From Actinoplanes sp. SE50/110 (GTDB lineage: Bacteria > Actinomycetota > Actinomycetes > Mycobacteriales > Micromonosporaceae): a DNA stretch of 64,000 bases. Where the stretch lies: assembly GCF_900119315.1 (NCBI RefSeq), contig NZ_LT827010.1, forward strand, positions 5,489,001 to 5,553,000. Direction: 5' to 3'. Shown piece by piece: positions 52,378 to 60,465 of this stretch; positions within the stretch are counted from its first letter, which is position 1; the number at the start of each line of letters is the position of its first letter. The translations under genes were made by a program, and so were the position numbers. A model generated the notes under the pieces. It made no database searches. It saw only the letters and a program-made list of their open reading frames with translations, and was not told where the DNA came from.

Positions 52378-53888
52378 CCGGTCAGGGCCATCCCGTCCTG
52401 ATACCGGTTCCACGTGCCCTTGCCCTGGTGCTTGGAGGCGTACATGGCCATGTCCGCGTCGTGCAGCAGGGTGCGCACGTCGTCGCGCTCCTCGGCGCAG
52501 GCGATGCCGATGCTGGCGTTCGCGCAGACCGCGAGGTCGCCGACGTCGATCGGCTCGGTCATCGAGCGCAGGATGCGCTGCGCGGTCTGCTCGGCGTCGC
52601 GCACCGTGCAGTCGCGCAGCAGCACCGCGAACTCGTCGCCGCCGAGGCGGGCCACCAGGTCGCCGGCCCGCACCGACTGGCGCAGCTTCTCGGCCACCCC
52701 GGCGAGCAGCAGGTCGCCGGCGCCGTGCCCGTGCGTGTCGTTGACCGCCTTGAAGCCGTCCAGGTCGACCAGCAGCAGCGCGACGCTGCCCGGGTGGGCG
52801 TCCTCGAGCGCGGTGGTGGTCTCCTCCCGGAAGTGGGCGCGGTTGGCCAGCCCGGTCAGCTCGTCGTAGAGGGCCTGGTGGCGCAGCCGCTGCTCGTGCT
52901 CGCGCAGTTCGGTGAGGGTGCTGTCGAGCTGGTCGATCAGGCGGGTGTTGTCGTGGAAGGCGGCCAGCTGGCGGGCCACTACCAGGGCGACGATCACCCC
53001 GAGGCCACCCACCACGCCCCACAGGCGCCGGGTCGAGCCCTGCGGCAGCACGACGAGCAGGGTGGTGAAGACGACCGCGATCGAGCCGTACGGCAGCAGG
53101 CTGTACGGGCGCCGGCGGCGGGCGCCGAACGCGGTCTGGTCGAATCCGGCGATGATCTCCTGGATCCGCGGGCCGACGGCGATCAGCAGCGACGGCACGA
53201 AGCGCAGGGCGTAGACGTACGCCGGCAACCCGTCCTGCGTCGAGGGCGGGGCGGCGAACACGCTGACCCCGATCACCACCGCCGAGCCGATCATCGGGAC
53301 GGCGGCCGCCTTGTGCATCGGCGCGTTCCCGCTCAGGAAGATCTTGACGGCCGCGAATCCGGCGGTCAGCGCGACCGCGGCGCCCACCAGCGCGCCGATC
53401 GGGCTGGCGTTCTCGTCCTGCGGGCCGGAGCTGGACGCGAAGGACCAGGTGACCACCGCACCACCGACCATCACCGTGGCGCTGTCCAGCCAGAAGGCCA
53501 GCGCCTCACGACGGGACCGGCCGGGGTACGGGTGGATCAGCATGGCCACGATGATCAGCAGCTCGCCGGTGCCGAAGCACACCGACTGGATCACGCCGCC
53601 GCCGGTCGACCACTGGTGCTGCCGGGTCAGCGACAGGACGGACTGCACCGAGTCGCCCAGGAGGAACAGGGCGGAGGTGACCATCAGCATGCGCCAGAAA
53701 CGACCGACGGCTCCGGTGGCGATCCGGCTGACCCGCCAGGAGGAATACGCCACCAGGAGGTCGAGCGGCGGCTGGAACAGCCAGAACACCCGGACCTGGG
53801 AATTGTAGTGGCCGGCCAGCGCGAACAGCAGCACCAGGCCGAGCGCCGTCCACGCGACCGCGGCGAGCGTGATCGGATCACGCACCAT
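52371..53888 (-). CDS. membrane diguanylate cyclase (GGDEF)
   Basis: 505 aa. About nine hydrophobic segments in residues 5-320 form a membrane sensor, a short coiled coil follows (LDSTLTELREHEQRLRHQ), then a GGDEF domain: DELTGLANRAHF, DLDGFKAVNDTHGH and the active motif RLGGDEFAVLL. RAGD five residues before GGDEF is an RxxD inhibitory site, so product feedback is likely. There is no EAL domain. ATG 53888 has GGAG six bases upstream. It makes the second messenger c-di-GMP, which in actinomycetes controls development. It diverges from the ABC-F gene. Confidence 0.93.
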   Translation of the reverse strand: MVRDPITLAAVAWTALGLVLLFALAGHYNSQVRVFWLFQPPLDLLVAYSSWRVSRIATGAVGRFWRMLMVTSALFLLGDSVQSVLSLTRQHQWSTGGGVIQSVCFGTGELLIIVAMLIHPYPGRSRREALAFWLDSATVMVGGAVVTWSFASSSGPQDENASPIGALVGAAVALTAGFAAVKIFLSGNAPMHKAAAVPMIGSAVVIGVSVFAAPPSTQDGLPAYVYALRFVPSLLIAVGPRIQEIIAGFDQTAFGARRRRPYSLLPYGSIAVVFTTLLVVLPQGSTRRLWGVVGGLGVIVALVVARQLAAFHDNTRLIDQLDSTLTELREHEQRLRHQALYDELTGLANRAHFREETTTALEDAHPGSVALLLVDLDGFKAVNDTHGHGAGDLLLAGVAEKLRQSVRAGDLVARLGGDEFAVLLRDCTVRDAEQTAQRILRSMTEPIDVGDLAVCANASIGIACAEERDDVRTLLHDADMAMYASKHQGKGTWNRYQDGMALTGH

Positions 53889-53979
53889 CACCCGCTCCAG
53901 CCTTCTCACGCAAGGGTGATCGGCCGATGACTCGCCGTCATGAAGGTTCAGCCGGGGCCTGTGCTTAGATGACTGACTG

Positions 53980-55611
53980 ATGAGCGCCACACTGATCGCC
54001 CGGGATCTCGCCGCTGGGCACGGCGACCACCACCTGTTCACCGGGCTGGACCTGGTGGTCGCGCCGGGCGACGTGATCGGCCTGGTCGGCGTCAACGGGG
54101 CGGGCAAGACCACGCTGCTGCGCACGCTCGCGGGCCTGCTGCCGGCCGAGAGCGGCACCGTCTCCCTCAGCCCGCCCACCGCGAATGTCGGCTACCTGCC
54201 GCAGGAGCGGGAGCGGCGGGCCGGCGAGACGGTGCGCGACTTCCTGGCCCGGCGCACCGGGGTCGCCGCGGCGCAGACCGCGATGGACACCGCCGCCGAG
54301 GAACTGGCCGCGGGCGCTCCCGGTGCCGACGACCGGTACGCGGCCGCTCTGGAGCGGTGGCTCGACCTGGGCGGCGCCGACCTGGAGGAACGCGCGCTCG
54401 CGCTCACCTCGTCCGACGTGCGGATCGATCTGGAGCTGCCGACGACCGCCCTGTCCGGCGGCCAGGCGGCCCGGGCGGGCATGGCGTCGCTGCTGCTCAG
54501 CCGCTACGACGTATTCCTGCTCGACGAGCCGACCAACGACCTCGACCTGGACGGGCTGGCCCACCTGGAGAACTTCGTGCAGGGGCTGCGCGGGGGGCTC
54601 GTGGTGGTCAGCCACGACCGGGAGTTCCTCACCCGTACCGTCACCAAGGTCCTCGAACTGGATCTTCATCAACATCAGATCCGGTTGTACGGCGGTGGCT
54701 ACGCGTCCTATCTGCAGGAGCGGGAGCGGGCCCGGTCGCACGCCCGGGAGCAGTACGAGGAGTACTCCGACAAGAAGGAGGAGCTGCTCGAGCGCGCCCG
54801 CACCCAACGCGCCTGGATGGACAAGGGGGTCCGCAACGCCCGCCGCAAGGCCCCGGACAACGACAAGATCGGCAAGAGCCTGCGCGGCGAGACCAGCGAG
54901 AAGCAGGCCGCCAAGGCCCGGCAGACGGAAAAGATGATCGAGCGGCTGGAGGTGGTCGAGGAGCCCCGCAAGGAGTGGGAGCTGCGGATGGAGATCGCCG
55001 TCGCGCCGCGCGCCGGTGCGGTGGTGGCCACCCTGCGCGAGGCCCGGGTCGACCGCGGCTCGTTCACCCTCGGCCCGGTCACCGTGCAGATCGACTGGGG
55101 TGACCGGGTCGCGATCACCGGGGCCAACGGGTCCGGCAAGTCGACGCTGCTCGCGGCGCTGCTCGGGCGGCTGCCGCTGACCGCCGGCTCGGCGGCGCTC
55201 GGGCCGGGCGTGGTGGTCGGCGAGGTGGGCCAGGCCCGCGGGCTGTTCCTGGGCACCGAGACGCTGGCGCGCGCCTTCGGCGACGCGGTTCCGGAATTCA
55301 ACGACGCGGACGTACGCACGCTGCTCGCGAAGTTCGGTCTCCGCGCGGGCCACGTCAACCGGCCGGCCGGGTCCCTCTCCCCCGGCGAACGCACCCGGGC
55401 GGCACTGGCGCTGCTGCAGGCGCGCGGGGTGAACCTGCTGGTCCTCGACGAGCCGACCAACCACCTGGACCTGCCCGCCATCGAACAGCTGGAGTCGGCG
55501 CTGGCGACCTATCCCGGTACCCTGCTCCTCGTCACCCACGACCGCCGGATGCTGTCCGCGGTCGCCACGAACCGCCACCTCGAGGTGGCCGACGGCAAGG
55601 TCACCGGCTGA
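53980..55611 (+). CDS. ABC-F family ATPase
   Basis: 543 aa, two ABC modules and no membrane segment. Walker A: GVNGAGKTTLL and GANGSGKSTLL; signatures: LSGGQAARAGMA and LSPGERTRAALA; Walker B: FLLDEPTNDLDL and LVLDEPTNHLDL. The interdomain linker (about 245-320) is long and charged (REQYEEYSDKKEELLERAR), the segment that in ABC-F proteins reaches into the ribosome. Members either help translation or protect ribosomes from antibiotics; no specific drug can be assigned. ATG 53980. The small gene at 55617 follows after five bases. Confidence 0.93.
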   Translation: MSATLIARDLAAGHGDHHLFTGLDLVVAPGDVIGLVGVNGAGKTTLLRTLAGLLPAESGTVSLSPPTANVGYLPQERERRAGETVRDFLARRTGVAAAQTAMDTAAEELAAGAPGADDRYAAALERWLDLGGADLEERALALTSSDVRIDLELPTTALSGGQAARAGMASLLLSRYDVFLLDEPTNDLDLDGLAHLENFVQGLRGGLVVVSHDREFLTRTVTKVLELDLHQHQIRLYGGGYASYLQERERARSHAREQYEEYSDKKEELLERARTQRAWMDKGVRNARRKAPDNDKIGKSLRGETSEKQAAKARQTEKMIERLEVVEEPRKEWELRMEIAVAPRAGAVVATLREARVDRGSFTLGPVTVQIDWGDRVAITGANGSGKSTLLAALLGRLPLTAGSAALGPGVVVGEVGQARGLFLGTETLARAFGDAVPEFNDADVRTLLAKFGLRAGHVNRPAGSLSPGERTRAALALLQARGVNLLVLDEPTNHLDLPAIEQLESALATYPGTLLLVTHDRRMLSAVATNRHLEVADGKVTG

Positions 55612-55616
55612 TCCCC

Positions 55617-56006
55617 ATGAGCACGATCATCACCTTCTTCACCGCCGCGAACGACGACGCCGCCGACGACCACGGTCCCGGCCGCGACGCGGTCGCATTC
55701 GGGAACTTCGACATCTTCGCCTCCCTGGAGGAGTGGGAGAGCCTGCTGCTGCGGCGCGATCTGGACGACGTCGACGGCCCGGAGCAGATCAACGACGACG
55801 AGCCGCTGATCTTCAGCTTCCTGCCGGCCGTCACCAAGGCGCTGGCCGCGGCCGACCGGCGCACCCTGGACACGGTCAGCCGGGAGTGGGTCGCGGCACG
55901 CGCCGGGGACGGCGAGGAGCTGGACCCGGAACTCGCCCGGGAGATTCTGGACGCCGTGGCCGGCCTGGCGCGTTCCCGGCGCCGGCTCTACTGCCGGGTC
56001 GCCTAA
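55617..56006 (+). CDS. small acidic protein of unknown function
   Basis: 129 aa, strongly acidic, helical in the second half (TKALAAADRRTLDTVSREWVAA). No motif, signal peptide or membrane segment. A segment VAFGNFDIFASLEEWESLLLRRDLDD and the closing RRRLYCRVA are the best landmarks for finding homologues. Encoded five bases after the ABC-F gene, so co-transcription is likely. Confidence 0.72.
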   Translation: MSTIITFFTAANDDAADDHGPGRDAVAFGNFDIFASLEEWESLLLRRDLDDVDGPEQINDDEPLIFSFLPAVTKALAAADRRTLDTVSREWVAARAGDGEELDPELAREILDAVAGLARSRRRLYCRVA

Positions 56007-56097
56007 TTCCTTCCGCCGCGGTCGGAAATAGAAGGGCCTCGGCCGAGGTTCCCGCTGAAGGACGATTTCCGGACGCTTTCCGCACGAGGGAGCAGGC

Positions 56098-56475
56098 ATG
56101 AGCGACGCGACCGCCACCGCACTGGCGCAGGACCGGGTCATCGACATCACCACGATCGGGCGCAGGAGCGGCGAGCCCCGCCGCATCGAGATCTGGTTCC
56201 ACCGGCTCGACGGCCGCTATTACATCACCGGCACCCCGGTCAAGCCCCGCGACTGGTACGCCAACCTGGTGGCGAACCCGGCCTTCACCTTCCATCTGAA
56301 GGAGACCGCCACCGCCGACCTACCGGCCGTCGCCCGCCCGATCACCGACCCGGCCGAGCGGGAGAAGGTCTTCACCGGGCTGCTCGCCCCGCTCACCGAG
56401 TTCACCAGCAAGCCGGGCCTCGAACAGGAGGTCTGGGTGGCGAAGAGCCCGCTGGTCGAGGTCACCTTCGCCTGA
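56098..56475 (+). CDS. F420-type nitroreductase/deazaflavin-binding protein (DUF385-like)
   Basis: 125 aa. VIDITTIGRRSGEPRRIEIWF at the start and DWYANLVANPAFTFHLK in the middle match the Ddn/DUF385 split beta-barrel family of actinobacteria, which bind cofactor F420 (or FMN) and reduce quinones, nitro compounds or similar. ATG 56098. It ends 60 bp before a strong hairpin that separates it from the convergent CBM20 gene. Confidence 0.9.
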   Translation: MSDATATALAQDRVIDITTIGRRSGEPRRIEIWFHRLDGRYYITGTPVKPRDWYANLVANPAFTFHLKETATADLPAVARPITDPAEREKVFTGLLAPLTEFTSKPGLEQEVWVAKSPLVEVTFA

Positions 56476-56535
56476 CCGGCCGGCGGCCCGCTCGCTCGCG
56501 CGTAACCCACGAGCCGCCCGATGCGATACTGCGGG

Positions 56536-56578
56536 GGTCGCGCCGAGGGGTATCTGAGCCATATCCCTCGGCGCGACC
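56536..56578. terminator. bidirectional hairpin terminator
   Basis: Arms 56536-56553 and 56561-56578 pair over 18 bp with one G-T type mismatch around a 7-nt loop. It stands between two converging genes (56098 plus, 56587 minus), the expected place for a two-way terminator. Confidence 0.8.
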
Positions 56579-56586
56579 ACTGCGGA

Positions 56587-57036
56587 TCAGTACGCGCCGA
56601 AGGTGTCGTGCGTGACGTAGGTGCCGGTCGGCGGGGTGATCGTGGTGCGGTTCTGCTGGAAACCCTTCTCCCAGCGGGCGACGCTGCCGTCGGCGTTCTT
56701 CACCACGTACTGGAACTCGGTGTACGTGTTCGCCGGCAGCGCCACGCTCCCGGTCCAGGTCGGGAAGGCGCTGCTCGTGGTGGTCAGCGGCACCGCCTTG
56801 GAGACGTCCCAGGAGCCGAGCGCCGGGATGCTGCCGACGACGTAGACGTTCTGACCCCAGCTGGTGAACCCGGCGGTCACGTTGAAGGTCGCGGCGATCG
56901 GCGCGACGGCGGTGCCGGCGGCGGCGACCGGCGCCGCGTCGGTGACCGGGGCGGCGAGCGCCGGGCCGGCCACCCCGAGCACGCCGCTGATCAGGGCGGT
57001 GGCCAGCACGCCGGCCCGAACGGTGGTGCGATTCAT
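56587..57036 (-). CDS. secreted stand-alone CBM20 starch-binding protein
   Basis: 149 aa. Signal peptide 1-29 (ALISGVLGVAGPALA), a short Ala/Pro/Val linker and one CBM20 domain of about 100 residues: FNVTAGFTSWGQNVYVVGSIPALGSWD, FPTWTGSVALPANTYTEFQYVVK and VARWEKGFQQN, with the Trp residues that stack on starch. No catalytic domain is attached. It would bind starch or glycogen outside the cell and may recruit or present it. ATG 57036 with GGGGA just upstream. Operator-like repeats precede it (57068-57155). Confidence 0.93.
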   Translation of the reverse strand: MNRTTVRAGVLATALISGVLGVAGPALAAPVTDAAPVAAAGTAVAPIAATFNVTAGFTSWGQNVYVVGSIPALGSWDVSKAVPLTTTSSAFPTWTGSVALPANTYTEFQYVVKNADGSVARWEKGFQQNRTTITPPTGTYVTHDTFGAY

Positions 57037-57067
57037 GACAGTCCCCTTTGATGATCCTCACCGCTGA

Positions 57068-57090
57068 TTGCAAGTACTTCCAGAACTTGC
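57068..57090 (-). promoter_or_regulatory. TTGCAAG-type operator before the CBM20 gene
   Basis: GCAAGT (57070-57075) and ACTTGC (57085-57090) are a perfect inverted repeat nine bases apart, flanked by TTGCAAG; a third ACTTGCAA lies at 57265-57272. Similar CTTGCAG direct repeats control amylase and chitinase genes in Streptomyces, so a LacI/MalR-type regulator is a fair guess for a starch-binding protein. Confidence 0.5.
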
Positions 57091-57135
57091 GCGGTAGGCG
57101 TCATCCACAGTGGTGGGACAGCGTCGTCAGGTCAA

Positions 57136-57155
57136 GCCTATTTGTCCGAATAGGC
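57136..57155. promoter_or_regulatory. palindrome GCCTATT-N6-AATAGGC
   Basis: A perfect 7-bp inverted repeat with a six-base spacer (tgtccg), in the low-GC part of the gap about 100 bp before the CBM20 start. It may be an operator for another regulator; no family can be assigned by eye. Confidence 0.5.
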
Positions 57156-57598
57156 GATTTAGGAATTGTTCGTTGCCTATCCCAACAAATCTGTGACCTG
57201 CGTCAATGCGTCACCAGAATGCCACAATCGGCTGCTGATGACACGCCGCGCCACCGAAGAAAGAACTTGCAATAAACCTAAGCGTCTCTCCGCCCCCGAT
57301 GTGCCCGCAGCCGGGCTGCCCACCTCACCGAAACGCTTGCCCACCGGAGGAGGTCCAGCAGCCGTCACCGACCACCACGCCGTCCTCGGGAAAGCCGCCG
57401 GAGGTGCAGAACCCGTCAGGCCGGGGAGCCGTGATCGGGCGCGCTCAGGCCCGGTGGGTCGGGCGGCTCGGAGTCGTCGACAAGACGGAACGTCGTCCAT
57501 CGGGACGTGCGCTGAGGGGGTCCATCTGGACCATGGCAATCTTCCTACCAGGCGACAGCCTGCTCGACAGCACCGATGACGAGGCCGCGGGACAGCCG

Positions 57599-59200
57599 TC
57601 AGCTCGACAGGGCCGGGCTGAGCGGGCTCTCCGTGCCGGACCGGTCCACCGCGCCCAGGCAGTAGGTGGCCTTTCCCGATGGGTGCGGGTCGGCGATCTC
57701 GGCGCCGGACCGGCCGGTGGCGACCAGGGTGGCCGGGCCGCCCGTGGTGCGGTACAGCGACCAGTTCGTCGCGCCCAGCCCGGTCGCCGTCAGGATCAGC
57801 CGGCCGGCCGGGCCGGGGCGGGCCGTGGTGAGGCGCGGGGTCGCCGGGGCGGGTGCGGCCAGGCGGTCGAGGCGGGGCTGCAGGGCCGGCGTGGCGTAGT
57901 AGGCCCGGCGATACCGGCTGACCGCACCCAGCCGGTCGCCCCGCACCTGGCCGGCGCTGAAGTGGATCTCGCCCTGGGCGGCGTATTTCCGGTTCAGTGC
58001 CATCTCCCGGTCCAGCATCGCCGGGTCGCTCCAGTCTCCCGGCTCGCCCACCCGGTAGTCGGCCATCCCGATGTAGAGCTGCACCCGGGTGCCCCGGGTC
58101 AGGTCGGTCCACCATTTCAGCAGGGTCAGGTAGTCGGCTTTGCTGAACCCGATCGTCCAGTAGAGCTGCGGGGCCACGTAGTCCAGCCAGCCGGACTGCA
58201 CCCACCTACGGGTGTCGGCGTAGATCGTGTCGTAGCTTTCCAGGCCGGCGGAGTTCGAACCCAACGGATCGGTGGCCCGGTTGCGCCAGATGCCGAACGG
58301 GCTGATCCCGAACGAGACCCACGGTTTGACCTGCAGGAGCCGCTCGTGCATCTCGCGGACCAGGGTGTTCACGTTCTCCCGGCGCCAGTCCGCCTTCGAC
58401 TTTCCGGCACCGTACCGCTGGTAGGAGGCGGCGTCCGGGAAGTCCTGGCCGCTGCCTTCCGGGTACGGGTAGAAGAAGTCGTCGAAGTGCACGCCGTCGA
58501 CGTCGTACTTCTGCACGGCCTCCAGCATCGAATCCTCGACGAACCGACGCGCCTCCGGGATGCCCGGATCGAAGTAGAAACGGCCGGTCCTGCCGGTCGG
58601 ATACGCGATGCGCCACTCCGGGTGCAGGCGCAGCGGGTGGTTGGGGGCGAGTTTGGCGGCGTCGGTGCCGATGCCGCCGGGAGCCGGCTGGGTCCCCCGG
58701 TACGGGTTGAACCAGGCGTGGAACGCCAGCCCGCGGGCGTGCGCCTCGGAGACCATGAACGCCATCGGGTCCCAGCCGGGCGACCTGCCGTCGAACCGGC
58801 CGGTCAGCCAGTTCGACCAGGGCGCGTAGGCGGAGGGCCAGAACGCGTCCCCGCTCGGGCGTACGTGCACGAAGATCGCGTTGTGGTTCTGCGCCACCGC
58901 GAGGTCGAGCCACCGCTCGTACTCCGCCTTGACCTGGTCCTCACCAAGCCCCGGGCGGCTGGGGAAATCCGCGTTGTAGACCGTGGTCAGCCACATGCCG
59001 CGCAGCTCACGGGCGGCCCGGGCGGGCTGCCCGGCGCACTGCGCGACGGTGCCGGCGACCGCGGCGGCCGGACCGGTGACCGGGGCCGCCGCCGACGCGC
59101 GGTAGAAGGCGGCCCGGACCAACCCCGCGCCGATCGCCAGTGCGGCGATCAGGACCACCGACAGCAGCAGACCGAGGCGCAGGCGTTGGACTCGGGTCAC
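57599..59200 (-). CDS. GHL10-type glycoside hydrolase (DUF187)
   Basis: 533 aa. A basic start and hydrophobic segment (11-30) act as signal anchor. The GHL10 barrel follows: ELRGMWLTTVYNADFPSRPGL, NAIFVHVRPSGDAFW, GLAFHAWFNPYRG, GVHFDDFFYPYP with the catalytic-type acidic pair, and WLDYVAPQLYWT. An Ig-like C-terminal domain of about 90 residues completes it. Such proteins are exported and act on peptidoglycan-linked or other glycans; substrate not known. The GTG start overlaps the glgA stop by four bases, an unusual coupling of an exported hydrolase to glycogen synthesis. Confidence 0.92.
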   Translation of the reverse strand: MTRVQRLRLGLLLSVVLIAALAIGAGLVRAAFYRASAAAPVTGPAAAVAGTVAQCAGQPARAARELRGMWLTTVYNADFPSRPGLGEDQVKAEYERWLDLAVAQNHNAIFVHVRPSGDAFWPSAYAPWSNWLTGRFDGRSPGWDPMAFMVSEAHARGLAFHAWFNPYRGTQPAPGGIGTDAAKLAPNHPLRLHPEWRIAYPTGRTGRFYFDPGIPEARRFVEDSMLEAVQKYDVDGVHFDDFFYPYPEGSGQDFPDAASYQRYGAGKSKADWRRENVNTLVREMHERLLQVKPWVSFGISPFGIWRNRATDPLGSNSAGLESYDTIYADTRRWVQSGWLDYVAPQLYWTIGFSKADYLTLLKWWTDLTRGTRVQLYIGMADYRVGEPGDWSDPAMLDREMALNRKYAAQGEIHFSAGQVRGDRLGAVSRYRRAYYATPALQPRLDRLAAPAPATPRLTTARPGPAGRLILTATGLGATNWSLYRTTGGPATLVATGRSGAEIADPHPSGKATYCLGAVDRSGTESPLSPALSS

Positions 59201-60384
59201 AGCACCGACCGGTACACGGTCATCGTGTCCTCGGCGATCCGGGCCCAGCTGAAGTGCTCGACGGCACGGCGGCGGCCGGCCTTGCCCATCCGCTCGGCGA
59301 GCTGCGGGTCCTGGAGCAGCCGGGTGAGCGTGGCGGCCAGGTCGGCGACGAACTTCTCCGGGTGCACCGGGGTGCCGGTGCCGTCCTCGACCTGTTCGAT
59401 CGGGACCAGCAGGCCGGTCTCGCCGTCGGCGACCACCTCCGGGATGCCGCCGGTGGCGGTGGCCACGACCGCGGTCTCGCAGGCCATCGCCTCCAGGTTG
59501 ACGATGCCCATCGGCTCGTAGATCGACGGGCAGACGAACACCGTGGCGTGCGTGAGCACCTGGATGACCTCGTGCTTGGGCAGCATCTCCTGCACCCAGA
59601 CGACGCCGCTGCGCCGCTCCTGGAGACCGGCGGCGAGCTGAGCGACCTCGGCGGCGATCTCCGGGGTGTCGGGGGCGCCGGCCAGCAGGATGATCTGGGC
59701 GTCGGCGGGCAGGTCGTGACAGGCCCGCATCAGGTACGGCAGGCCCTTCTGCCGGGTGATCCGGCCCACGAAGACGACGCTCGGCCGGTTCCGGTCGATG
59801 CCGAGCCGGTCGATCACGTCCGTTTCCACGGCGGGCACGTAAAGATCAGTGTCGATGCCGTTGTAGACCACGTGAATCTTGTCGGGGTCGACCGACGGGT
59901 ATGCCTTGAGCACGTCGCGGCGCATCCCGCCGGAGACCGCGACGATCGCGTCGGCGGCCTCGACAGCGGTCCGCTCGCAGAACGACGACAGCGCGTAGCC
60001 ACCGCCGAGCTGCTCCGCCTTCCACGGGCGCAGCGGCTCCAGGCTGTGCGTGGTGACCACGTGCGGGATGCCGTGCAGCAGTTTCGCGGTGTGCCCGGCG
60101 AAATTCGCATACCAGGTGTGGCTGTGCACGACGCTCGCGCCGGCGGTGCCGGCCGCCATGGCGAGATTCACCCCCATGGTGCGCAGCGCGGCGTTCGCCC
60201 CGGCCAGCTCGGCGGGCTCCGGGTACGCGGTGACACCCTCCTCGGTGCGGGGTGCGCCGAAGCAGTGCACCCGCACGTCGGCGAGCCGCCGCAGGTCCCT
60301 GGTCAGGTATTCCAGGTGCACGCCGGCGCCGCCGTACACCTCCGGCGGATATTCACGGGTCAGGAGGTCCACACGCAGAGCCAC
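59197..60384 (-). CDS. glgA: glycogen synthase / alpha-maltose-1-phosphate synthase, GT4
   Basis: 395 aa. REYPPEVYGGAGVHLEYL at the start, NGIDTDLY, VVFVGRITRQKGLPYL and the EPMGIVNLEAMACETAVVAT block with its E-x7-E are those of the actinobacterial GlgA (GlgM) group of family GT4, which transfers glucose from ADP-glucose to glucose-1-phosphate giving maltose-1-phosphate, or to glycogen. GTG 60384 is chosen by the strand preceding REYPPE; GTG 60393 is possible. Located between the GHL10 gene and a GGDEF-EAL gene, and 2.3 kb from glgC. Confidence 0.93.
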   Translation of the reverse strand: MALRVDLLTREYPPEVYGGAGVHLEYLTRDLRRLADVRVHCFGAPRTEEGVTAYPEPAELAGANAALRTMGVNLAMAAGTAGASVVHSHTWYANFAGHTAKLLHGIPHVVTTHSLEPLRPWKAEQLGGGYALSSFCERTAVEAADAIVAVSGGMRRDVLKAYPSVDPDKIHVVYNGIDTDLYVPAVETDVIDRLGIDRNRPSVVFVGRITRQKGLPYLMRACHDLPADAQIILLAGAPDTPEIAAEVAQLAAGLQERRSGVVWVQEMLPKHEVIQVLTHATVFVCPSIYEPMGIVNLEAMACETAVVATATGGIPEVVADGETGLLVPIEQVEDGTGTPVHPEKFVADLAATLTRLLQDPQLAERMGKAGRRRAVEHFSWARIAEDTMTVYRSVL

Positions 60385-60465
60385 GCCCCGCACAATAGCC
60401 CACCGCAACCCGCGGCGACCCGGTCCGGCACCCGTCCGGCAACCGCCGTGGGCTGCAATGGCCGG

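Larger units (their letters stand above)
57037..57598. other. 562-bp intergenic region, promoter of CBM20 gene and unknown DNA
   Basis: Both flanking genes are on the minus strand, so this holds the control region of the CBM20 gene and the end of the GHL10 gene. The first 240 bases have a much lower GC content than the surroundings and contain the inverted repeats listed separately. From about 57280 onward the base composition is again typical; possible frames overlap the GHL10 gene antisense and no gene is supported. Confidence 0.5.

Noticed and set aside
57299..59521. 740-codon plus-strand frame over the GHL10 gene
   Set aside because: Antisense shadow with no motif; the minus frame has GHL10 motifs and a signal anchor.
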